In this document: piece by piece, positions 1-5,340 of the stretch | Layout: each line of letters starts with the position of its first letter | Numbering within the stretch: the first letter of the stretch is position 1 | Source: an uncultured Prevotella sp. | GTDB lineage: Bacteria > Bacteroidota > Bacteroidia > Bacteroidales > Bacteroidaceae | NCBI GenBank assembly: GCA_900765465.1 | Contig: CAAFRM010000314.1 | Span: forward strand, 1 to 8,444 | Direction of reading: 5' to 3' | Length of the DNA: 8,444 nt | The notes under the pieces: model-generated | Seen by the model: the letters and a program-made list of their open reading frames with translations, nothing else | Database searches by the model: none | What the model was told of the DNA's origin: nothing | Translations under genes and position numbers: made by a program

Positions 1-116
1 ACGAGGTGCTTCTGACCTACGATGACCTTGTTCATGCCCATTACCAGGTTGGTAACGAACTGACTCTGTTGTTCAATCCGGATATTCAACTCACGGATAT
101 CAATAGCTTCTGCCAT
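1..116 (-). CDS. MoxR-family AAA+ ATPase, N-terminal fragment (runs off the left edge)
   Basis: Reading the minus strand from an ATG at 116-114 gives 38 open codons up to the window edge, beginning MAEAIDIRELNIRIEQQSQF and ending in NKVIVGQKHL. The phrase 'MNKVIVGQ' just before the ATP-binding core is typical of MoxR-type AAA+ ATPases, where it is followed by the Walker A segment; that part lies outside the window. Family members are cytoplasmic chaperone-like ATPases, often encoded beside von Willebrand A-domain and DUF58 proteins, and in Bacteroidales are part of the Bat aerotolerance-type cluster. The neighbours downstream cannot be seen, so the subfamily is not certain. The plus-strand open frame over this stretch is only its shadow. 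The start is chosen because it is the first ATG of the conserved frame and lies after a plausible promoter and leader. Confidence 0.75.
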   Translation of the reverse strand, partial: MAEAIDIRELNIRIEQQSQFVTNLVMGMNKVIVGQKHL

Positions 117-163
117 AATCTTATATCAATTTTACGTTTAATTCATTCTAAAAACAGAACAAA

Positions 164-182
164 GGGCACTTCCAAAATGCCC
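164..182 (-). promoter_or_regulatory. Hairpin with U-rich tail in the MoxR-gene leader
   Basis: Read on the minus strand, GGGCATTT and AAGTGCCC form an eight-pair stem (one U-G wobble) with a three-base loop, followed by TTTGTTCTGTTTTT. The form is that of an intrinsic terminator, but it sits between the predicted -7 box and the MoxR-type start codon, with only a short stretch of transcript before it. It could be a leader attenuator or a 5'-end stabilising hairpin. If the real promoter lies downstream of it, it could instead end readthrough from the MFS gene. Confidence 0.45.
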
Positions 183-201
183 TCCGTCCTCAAATCAAAC
201 G

Positions 202-209
202 CAAAAGTA
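202..209 (-). promoter_or_regulatory. Probable -7 box for the MoxR-type gene
   Basis: On the minus strand TACTTTTG matches the Bacteroidetes -7 consensus TAnnTTTG. A TTTG lies at 227-224, but the 14 bp spacing is shorter than the usual 19-21, so the upstream element is weak or absent. Initiation here would give a leader of about 80 nt before the start at 116. Confidence 0.4.
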
Positions 210-306
210 CTCAATTATGAGCACAAAAGCGAATAAAGCTAACTAAATTATATTAAAAAAGTTTCACAAACGCTATTTTTAGAAACTTTTAATAAAGCAG
301 GCACAC

Positions 307-331
307 GAAGCATCAGCGATTGCGATGCTTC
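307..331 (-). terminator. Hairpin overlapping the stop codon of the MFS gene
   Basis: GAAGCATC (307-314) and GATGCTTC (324-331) are a perfect eight-base inverted repeat; two more G-C pairs can form inside around a GATT loop with one bulged A. The stem includes the last codons and the TGA of the minus-strand MFS gene. The following minus-strand bases are only moderately U-rich, so termination may be weak. It would close the HAD-panB-MFS operon. Confidence 0.4.
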
Positions 332-1533
332 ATATACCATGGATGTACTAGGAAATTATACATCAGAAGAGAAACCACTGTCAATCCGAAAGCTGGATAC
401 ACAAGTTCATTATACACTGGATTCAATATCGCCATATCCACATCAGGAGACTTCTGATACACGTCCTTTATTAGCCAGAAGCCCAATCCGATTCCTAAGC
501 TCAACCCCAGTTCCCACGCCAGGAAGAAGGAGCTCATACTGGTGCCACGCTGGCAATGCTTGGCAAGCTTGATGTAGAAAAGCAGGAATCGGCTTCCGAT
601 GATGCCCACTCCCAAGGCAAGCAAGGCAGGTACAAGCATCTCTTCGGCAAAGCTCTGATCGCTTAAGGAAACAAATTCTGCTGCTGCGATCAATATCAGT
701 CCCACGATTACCTGACTCTTCAGCTCTGCATCAGCAAAAACGTATTTCTCAGCCACCAATGCCAGAAACAGTCCGCAAAAAAACATCACATAGACGGTGA
801 GAGAATGAGGCTGCGACAGATAGAAGCCCAGTATCACCATGATGCATACAATATTGACGAACAGCGGAAACCCCTGAGGCAGGAAGAAGCGGTCGCTGCT
901 GATGAGTGACACGTTTTCTGACGGAGCCTTGAACGGGAATTTCACTCTGGAAACCAGCACCAAGGCAACCAATGCCAATACCGAGGCTACAGGAAAAACG
1001 ACTTTCATACTGAAGACATGATAGACCAGAAGCGACAGCAATGGACCTACCGCAATGGAAAAGCGGGCAAACCAGGAGGTAATATAATTCGCCTCCGTAC
1101 GCTGGAAAGATTCACAGGTATCGATAATCAGCGTACTCGCCAGCGACATCTCTGCCAAGCCCAGGAAAGCACCCTGAATCAGACGCATCACCACCAGCAT
1201 CTCGAAGCCCACCTTGATATTCCAGAAGGTTTCCAGATAATAAAGGATGACGAGACTGACTGCCACACCCAGGATGGATATCTGGCATACCCGATTGCGG
1301 CGATAGCGCTGCACCAGATAGGAGCAGAAGCCACCCAAAAGAAAGATGCCCAAGCCATAAGCAGCATAAACCACGCCAATCTGAGTAACGGAATATCCCT
1401 CCTTAGCCATAAAATAAGGTATGCTCAGGAGGAGCATATAGATGCTCGTCATCAGGAAGAGATTGGCGAAGCAGAGACGCCAGAAGTCACGGTGCCACAG
1501 ATTAAAATGCACCGGGGTATTTTGCGTATCCAT
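313..1533 (-). CDS. Major facilitator superfamily transporter, 12 membrane helices
   Basis: A 406-residue integral membrane protein. I count about twelve hydrophobic segments, from FANLFLMTSIYMLLLSIPYF (about residues 23-42) to the one ending near LLMYNFLV close to the C-terminus, with a break after the sixth segment, as in the MFS fold. Between helices 2 and 3 the segment GGFCSYLVQRYRRNR, at about residues 67-81, resembles MFS motif A. Helix 4 holds the arginine-containing 'VMRLIQGAFLG', as in proton-coupled drug and sugar exporters. The substrate cannot be read from the sequence. The gene begins one base after the panB stop codon (TAA G ATG), so translation is probably coupled to panB; export or uptake of a metabolite linked to pantothenate is possible but unproven. 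The C-terminus (WYMKHRNR) is short and basic, consistent with a cytoplasmic end. Confidence 0.88.
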   Translation of the reverse strand: MDTQNTPVHFNLWHRDFWRLCFANLFLMTSIYMLLLSIPYFMAKEGYSVTQIGVVYAAYGLGIFLLGGFCSYLVQRYRRNRVCQISILGVAVSLVILYYLETFWNIKVGFEMLVVMRLIQGAFLGLAEMSLASTLIIDTCESFQRTEANYITSWFARFSIAVGPLLSLLVYHVFSMKVVFPVASVLALVALVLVSRVKFPFKAPSENVSLISSDRFFLPQGFPLFVNIVCIMVILGFYLSQPHSLTVYVMFFCGLFLALVAEKYVFADAELKSQVIVGLILIAAAEFVSLSDQSFAEEMLVPALLALGVGIIGSRFLLFYIKLAKHCQRGTSMSSFFLAWELGLSLGIGLGFWLIKDVYQKSPDVDMAILNPVYNELVYPAFGLTVVSLLMYNFLVHPWYMKHRNR

Positions 1534-1534
1534 C

Positions 1535-2353
1535 TTAGTAGCTCTCTTCTGCGCTTGGATACTCCACGCTCTTCACGGCGTCGATATAAGCCTTTACTCC
1601 CTTCTGCATCTCCTCGCCTACCTGGGCAAAATGACGCAGGAATTTTGGCTTGAAGCCCTGGGTCATACCGAGCGCATCAGCATAAACCAGCACTTGTCCA
1701 TCACAACCGTTACCAGCTCCAATACCGATAGTTACAGCGTTTACCTGACGTGAAACTTCAGCCGCCAGTTTGGCAGGAACCTTCTCCAGTACGATGGCAA
1801 AACAGCCAGCCTTATCCAGTGCTTTAGCATCGCTGATCAGCTTCTCAGCCTCTGCATCTTCCTTGGCACGGATGCCGTAACCGCCAAACTTATTCACGCT
1901 CTGAGGAGTAAGTCCAAGATGGCCGCAAACAGGAATACCGGCATTGATGAGTGCCTGAACAGTATCCAGGATTTCCACGCCACCTTCCAGCTTCAGCGCA
2001 TCCACGCCCGTCTCCTTCATCATTCGGCAGGCATTGCGCAAGGCATCCTCCTTGCAAACCTGATAGCTGCCGAAAGGCATATCACAGAGCACGAGTGCAT
2101 GATTGCAGGCGCGGGCCACACTGCGTGCGTGGTAAATCATCTGATCAACGGTGATAGGCAATGTATCAGCATTTCCAGCCATCACATTGCTAGCCGAATC
2201 ACCTATCAGGATGGTATCGATGCCAGCTGCATCGATGATGCCTGCGGTTGTGAAATCGTAGGCAGTAAGCATCGTAACCTTCTCACCTGCCACCTTCATT
2301 TCGGCGTAGGTCTTGGTTGTGATTTTCTTTTTGTCTGTAGATAAATATCCCAT
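1535..2353 (-). CDS. panB: 3-methyl-2-oxobutanoate hydroxymethyltransferase (ketopantoate hydroxymethyltransferase)
   Basis: This 272-residue protein matches PanB over its full length (family about 260-280). PanB transfers a hydroxymethyl group from 5,10-methylene-tetrahydrofolate to 2-oxoisovalerate, the first committed step to pantothenate and coenzyme A; it is a cytoplasmic homodecamer with a TIM-barrel fold. Visible signatures: LTAYDFTTA (29-37); the magnesium ligands D52 in IGDS, D91 in DMPFGSY and E123 in LKLEGG; the catalytic glutamate E190 in IVLEKVP; and GHLGLTPQ and IGIGAGNGCDGQVLV. The start MGYLSTDKKK is the usual N-terminal form in Bacteroidales. It lies 10 nt after the HAD gene and one base before the MFS gene, so all three are probably cotranscribed. 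Neither panC nor panD is adjacent. No Shine-Dalgarno sequence is seen; the leader is AT-rich. Confidence 0.97.
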   Translation of the reverse strand: MGYLSTDKKKITTKTYAEMKVAGEKVTMLTAYDFTTAGIIDAAGIDTILIGDSASNVMAGNADTLPITVDQMIYHARSVARACNHALVLCDMPFGSYQVCKEDALRNACRMMKETGVDALKLEGGVEILDTVQALINAGIPVCGHLGLTPQSVNKFGGYGIRAKEDAEAEKLISDAKALDKAGCFAIVLEKVPAKLAAEVSRQVNAVTIGIGAGNGCDGQVLVYADALGMTQGFKPKFLRHFAQVGEEMQKGVKAYIDAVKSVEYPSAEESY

Positions 2354-2363
2354 ATAATTGTGT

Positions 2364-3047
2364 TTACTTAAAAGTTTCTACAATCTTCTCCAGGTCATCG
2401 TATCCGAATCCATTGTAATCGGCTATCACATAGTCGCTGTATGGCTGGATGCTCTCTGCAGAATTGGTAGTAGCGAGTCCGAGGGTAAATGCACCCGAAG
2501 CTCTCACTGCCTTCAGTCCGTTGAAGCTGTCCTCCAGACCTACGCATTCCTCCGGCTTTGCTCCGAAACAGGCAGCACCCTTGAGATAACAGTCTGGATC
2601 CGGCTTGCTCTTGACAAAATCTTCGCTGGTGAGCACGCGGTCAAAATTGGTCTTGAACTCAGGATGATGCTTATACACCTGCTCCATCTTCTGCAGATTG
2701 CTGCTCGTCACCACAGCGCACTTCACACCATGCGCCTTTACATCTTTCAGGAAAGTTTCGAATCCGGGAATGTAAGGAAACGACATATTCAGCTCAAACT
2801 CATCGAGCCGGGCTGTTATCTTAGCCTGTTCCGACTTGCAATCGGTGTATCCATCAATATGAGCGAATGTGGCATCATCAGAGAAGTACTTGTCGTAGAT
2901 CTGAACCAGGGTCTGTCCCTTGATGCGGAGCGCAAAGTCAGGCATCTCCGGATGATACTCCCTGCCTATCATTCCCCAGAACACGGAATACTGGCTTTCG
3001 GTATCGAAAACCACGCCGTCTAAGTCGAATAATGCTGCTTTTATCAT
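2364..3047 (-). CDS. HAD-superfamily phosphatase / beta-phosphoglucomutase-like protein
   Basis: A 227-residue cytoplasmic HAD hydrolase. All four catalytic motifs are present: motif I FDLDGVVFD with nucleophile D8 and acid/base D10, motif II VVTSSN (114-117), motif III lysine K148 in SKPDP, and motif IV GLEDS with E172 and D173. A helical cap insertion fills roughly residues 16-95, as in the subclass IA group that includes beta-phosphoglucomutase and phosphoglycolate phosphatase. The form DLDGVVFDTE and GLEDSFNG is closest to the beta-phosphoglucomutase-like branch, but substrate cannot be assigned from sequence. It is the first gene of the minus-strand run, with its own promoter, and stops 10 nt before panB. 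Its presence with panB could mean metabolite repair or simple cotranscription. Confidence 0.9.
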   Translation of the reverse strand: MIKAALFDLDGVVFDTESQYSVFWGMIGREYHPEMPDFALRIKGQTLVQIYDKYFSDDATFAHIDGYTDCKSEQAKITARLDEFELNMSFPYIPGFETFLKDVKAHGVKCAVVTSSNLQKMEQVYKHHPEFKTNFDRVLTSEDFVKSKPDPDCYLKGAACFGAKPEECVGLEDSFNGLKAVRASGAFTLGLATTNSAESIQPYSDYVIADYNGFGYDDLEKIVETFK

Positions 3048-3092
3048 TACTTTTTATATTAAATAAATACTATCTAACATCTTTTTCGGGTG

Positions 3093-3100
3093 CAAAGGTA
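3093..3100 (-). promoter_or_regulatory. Probable -7 box for the HAD-panB-MFS operon
   Basis: The minus strand reads TACCTTTG, an exact match to TAnnTTTG and the same octamer as the rsmG promoter facing the other way. No clear TTTG is present 19-21 bp upstream. The start at 3047 would follow a leader of about 40 nt. Confidence 0.6.
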
Positions 3101-3162
3101 CACATTTTTTTGCTAACAAGCCCCGAAATAACTACTAAATATACAAAAAAAGCTAATTTTAT

Positions 3163-3193
3163 TTTGTTTTATCTACAATTTGCACTACCTTTG
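3163..3193 (+). promoter_or_regulatory. Bacteroidetes-type promoter of rsmG and the plus-strand gene run
   Basis: TTTG at 3163-3166 and TACCTTTG at 3186-3193 are separated by exactly 19 bp, matching the TTTG-N19-21-TAnnTTTG consensus of the primary sigma factor in Bacteroidetes. Transcription should begin around 3198-3201, giving a leader of about 50 nt that is very A-rich. This position also argues against the upstream in-frame ATG at 3180 as a start. Confidence 0.8.
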
Positions 3194-3248
3194 CATCGGT
3201 TTATATACATTAATAAATATAGATAGAAAGAAACAAAAACAAGATAGA

Positions 3249-3872
3249 ATGAATATCATAGAGAAATATTTCCCTCACCTCACCGACGAGCAGAAGAAGC
3301 AGTTCGCTGCCCTCGACGGTCTGTATCGCGATTGGAATGCCAAAATCAATGTCATCAGCCGCAAGGATATCGACAACCTCTACGAGCACCACGTGCTCCA
3401 CTCTCTGGCTATTGCCAAGGCGATCAACTTCCGCCCGGGTTCAGAGATTCTCGACTTCGGATGCGGCGGTGGTTTCCCGGGCATCCCGCTCGCCATCCTC
3501 TTCCCTGAGTGCAAGTTTAAGCTCATCGACGGCACCGGCAAGAAGATCAAGGTGTGCAATGAGGTGGCTGGCGCTATCGGACTCAAGAACCTGGTGGCTG
3601 AACACCTGCGCGGCGAGGACGAGAAAGGCAAGTACGACTTCGTGGTGAGCCGTGCCGTAATGCAGTTGCCCGACCTGATGAAGATCATCAAGAAGAACTT
3701 CAAGAAGGCTGGTCAGAATGCCCTGCCTAATGGTTTGCTCTGTCTCAAGGGCGGCAATCTGAAGGAGGAACTCAAGCAGTATTATAAGATTTCGGAAATC
3801 ACCCCTCTCAGCACCTTCTTCGATGAGGAGTGGTTCAGCCAGGACAAGCAGCTGGTTTATGTTCCGGCATAG
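3249..3872 (+). CDS. rsmG: 16S rRNA (guanine-527-N7) methyltransferase
   Basis: RsmG (formerly GidB) methylates N7 of G527 in 16S rRNA using S-adenosylmethionine; loss of it gives low-level streptomycin resistance in several bacteria. The 207-residue protein fits the family. The N-terminal signature WNAKINVISRKD followed by LYEHHVLHSL (about 29-53) is the family hallmark, and the SAM-binding loop ILDFGCGGGFPGIPLAI (67-83) is the Rossmann motif I with the RsmG-specific FPG. An acidic IDG follows strand 2 and a VVSRAV block follows later. An in-frame ATG at 3180 would add 23 residues, but it lies upstream of the -7 box, so I use the ATG at 3249, which begins MNIIEKYFPHL. It is the first gene of the plus-strand run. 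Confidence 0.96.
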   Translation: MNIIEKYFPHLTDEQKKQFAALDGLYRDWNAKINVISRKDIDNLYEHHVLHSLAIAKAINFRPGSEILDFGCGGGFPGIPLAILFPECKFKLIDGTGKKIKVCNEVAGAIGLKNLVAEHLRGEDEKGKYDFVVSRAVMQLPDLMKIIKKNFKKAGQNALPNGLLCLKGGNLKEELKQYYKISEITPLSTFFDEEWFSQDKQLVYVPA

Positions 3873-3880
3873 AAGTGAAG

Positions 3881-3911
3881 AGTGAAGAATGAAAAATTCA
3901 TCAGCTTCACT
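3881..3911 (+). repeat. Imperfect hairpin between rsmG and the hydrolase gene
   Basis: AGTGAAG (3881-3887) pairs with CTTCACT (3905-3911), and inside this ATGAA (3889-3893) pairs with TTCAT (3897-3901) around an AAA loop, with a small internal loop between. The left arm is part of a degenerate repeat (GTGAAGA GTGAAGA ATGAA). There is no U-tract, so it may be an RNA processing or stability element rather than a terminator. Confidence 0.4.
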
Positions 3912-3917
3912 AATCAT

Positions 3918-3943
3918 AAAGTTCAAAGTTCAAAGTTCAAAGT
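3918..3943 (+). repeat. Heptamer tandem repeat (AAAGTTC, 3.7 copies) at the hydrolase start
   Basis: Three perfect AAAGTTC units and a partial fourth (AAAGT) end three bases before the ATG at 3947. The array takes the place of the ribosome-binding region. A heptamer is not a multiple of three, but as the array is outside the coding region, copy change would shift leader length and structure, not reading frame. Confidence 0.85.
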
Positions 3944-3946
3944 AAA

Positions 3947-4591
3947 ATGCTACATATCGAAAGATTCCAAGTCAACATGTTGCAGGAAAACTGCTACGTG
4001 GTCAGCGATGACACCCTCGAGTGCGTCATCATAGATTGCGGCGCCTTCTATCCTGAAGAGCGCAAGGCAATCACCGAGTATATCAGAAAGAACAATTTGA
4101 AGCCTGTTCATCTCCTCGTTACCCATGGTCATCTCGACCATAATTTCGGCAACGATACCATCTACCAGGAGTTCGGACTGAAGCCGGAAGTGGCACAGGG
4201 CGATGAGAAGCTGATGAAGGGTCTGGCTCATCAGGCTGAGACATTCTACCAGATGCAGCTCGACACCCAGTTCCCTCCTATCGGTCATTTCTTTGAGGAA
4301 GATGAGGTAATCAAGTTCGGCAATCACGAATTCACCATCATCGAGACTCCGGGCCACAGCAACGGCTCCGTATGCTTCTATTGCGAGGCAGAGCACGTAC
4401 TCTTCTCGGGCGATACCCTCTTCAAGAGTTCAATCGGCAGAACCGATTTCCCTGGCGGCAGCATGTTCCGCATCATCAACAGCCTGCGCCATCTCGGCAT
4501 GTTGCCGGATGAAACACAGGTGCTGCCTGGTCACGGTGAGGCTACCAGCATCGGCGAGGAATTGGCTCATAATCCATATATGGACCGATAG
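3947..4591 (+). CDS. Metallo-beta-lactamase-fold hydrolase, glyoxalase-II-like
   Basis: A 214-residue cytoplasmic protein with the complete dinuclear metal site of the MBL fold: THGHLDH gives H60, H62, D64 and H65; H137 is in TPGHSNGS; D156 is in FSGDTLF; H196 is in LPGHGEAT. The phrases SIGRTDFPGGS and GHGEATSIGEE are typical of the short glyoxalase-II-like group (YcbL type), which lacks the C-terminal substrate domain of full hydroxyacylglutathione hydrolase. Members hydrolyse thioesters, but the true substrate is unknown; because many Bacteroidales lack glutathione, the glyoxalase name is only a family label. The start is the first ATG in the conserved frame; MLHIERFQVNMLQENCYVV resembles the usual N-terminus. 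It lies 74 nt after rsmG with repeats between, and 55 nt before ruvC. Confidence 0.9.
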   Translation: MLHIERFQVNMLQENCYVVSDDTLECVIIDCGAFYPEERKAITEYIRKNNLKPVHLLVTHGHLDHNFGNDTIYQEFGLKPEVAQGDEKLMKGLAHQAETFYQMQLDTQFPPIGHFFEEDEVIKFGNHEFTIIETPGHSNGSVCFYCEAEHVLFSGDTLFKSSIGRTDFPGGSMFRIINSLRHLGMLPDETQVLPGHGEATSIGEELAHNPYMDR

Positions 4592-4663
4592 ATTCAGGAA
4601 GATACAGCATTCAGAATTCCAAGGATTCAGAAGATACAGCATTCAGATGATTCAGAAGAAATC
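4591..4663 (+). repeat. Direct repeats running into the ruvC start codon
   Basis: A unit that begins GATTCAGGAAGATACAGC (4591-4615) recurs with one base deleted at 4624-4647, and a third partial copy GATTCAGAAGAAATC lies at 4649-4663. The hexamer ATTCAG occurs five times, starting at 4592, 4609, 4625, 4641 and 4650. The first unit starts on the last base of the previous gene's TAG, and the third encodes ruvC residues 2-5, so the start codon is embedded in the repeat. Confidence 0.85.
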
Positions 4664-5288
4664 GAACACAGAGAAAATCATCCTGGGCATTGACCCCGGC
4701 ACCAACGTGATGGGCTATGGCGTGATACGCGTCATCGGCAACAAGGCAGAACTGGTGGTGATGGGTGTCATCGACATGCGCAAGGAGAAAGATCCCTACT
4801 TGCGACTCGGCAGGATTTTCGAGCGGGTGACTGGCATCATCGACTCCTATCTGCCCGACGAGATGGCGATAGAGGCTCCCTTCTTCGGCAAGAATGTGCA
4901 GTCGATGCTCAAGCTCGGCAGGGCGCAGGGAGTGGCTATCGCTGCCGCCATCCACCACGACGTACCCATCCACGAGTACGCTCCGCTGAAAATCAAGATG
5001 GCGATTACCGGACAAGGTCAGGCTTCCAAGGAGCAGGTGGCGGCGATGCTGCAGCGCATGCTCAACATCCGGGAAGACGAGATGCCGAAATACATGGATG
5101 CCACCGATGCCCTGGGCGCTGCCTACTGCCATTTCCTGCAGATGGGCAGACCCGAAACGGGCGACAAGCACTATAGCAGCTGGAAGGATTTTGCTACCAA
5201 GAACGCCAGCCGCATAGAGAAAGGTACGGGCATGACGGGCCCGCAGGCAAAGCTTCTGGCGGCTATCAACCGTACCACGCACAAGTAG
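4647..5288 (+). CDS. ruvC: Crossover junction endodeoxyribonuclease RuvC (Holliday junction resolvase)
   Basis: RuvC cuts Holliday junctions as a dimer, together with the RuvAB branch-migration motor. The four acidic residues of the RNase H-like active site are present: D16 in LGIDPGT, E76 in AIEAPFFGKN, and D151 and D154 in MDATDALGAAYCH. ITGQGQASKEQV (about 120-131) is the conserved DNA-contact segment. At 213 residues it is longer than the usual 170-190: about 45 residues, including SSWKDFATKN, follow the catalytic core. I chose the ATG at 4647, which starts 10 residues before the first beta strand. An in-frame ATG at 4509 would overlap the upstream hydrolase by about 80 nt and add a non-conserved stretch, so it is rejected. 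ruvA and ruvB are not adjacent. Confidence 0.96.
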   Translation: MIQKKSNTEKIILGIDPGTNVMGYGVIRVIGNKAELVVMGVIDMRKEKDPYLRLGRIFERVTGIIDSYLPDEMAIEAPFFGKNVQSMLKLGRAQGVAIAAAIHHDVPIHEYAPLKIKMAITGQGQASKEQVAAMLQRMLNIREDEMPKYMDATDALGAAYCHFLQMGRPETGDKHYSSWKDFATKNASRIEKGTGMTGPQAKLLAAINRTTHK

Positions 5289-5340
5289 CCCAGCCCGGAA
5301 ATATCATCCTGTTATCAAGCAATCATATCAAAAAAAAGAG

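Noticed and set aside
6..236. Plus-strand open frame of 76 codons at the left edge
   Set aside because: It is the antisense shadow of the MoxR-type gene start and its leader, and has no recognisable motif.
1018..1653. Long plus-strand open frame of 211 codons
   Set aside because: It lies antisense to the MFS and panB genes, is rich in His, Gln and Arg, and shows no family features.
3180..3248. Upstream in-frame ATG for rsmG
   Set aside because: It precedes the -7 box at 3186-3193, so it would not be in the transcript, and the added residues are not RsmG-like.
3441..3926. Minus-strand open frame of 161 codons over rsmG
   Set aside because: Antisense to a clearly conserved gene; leucine- and glutamate-rich composition is the usual shadow pattern.
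4509..4646. Upstream in-frame ATG for ruvC
   Set aside because: It would overlap the hydrolase gene by more than 80 nt and encode a stretch unlike RuvC, including the repeat region.
3918..4663. Short repeats as a possible CRISPR array
   Set aside because: The units are either contiguous 7-mers or degenerate 24-25-mers with no unique spacers of even length, and no cas gene is present.
4611..5282. Minus-strand open frame of 223 codons over ruvC
   Set aside because: Antisense shadow; the plus frame carries the full RuvC catalytic set.
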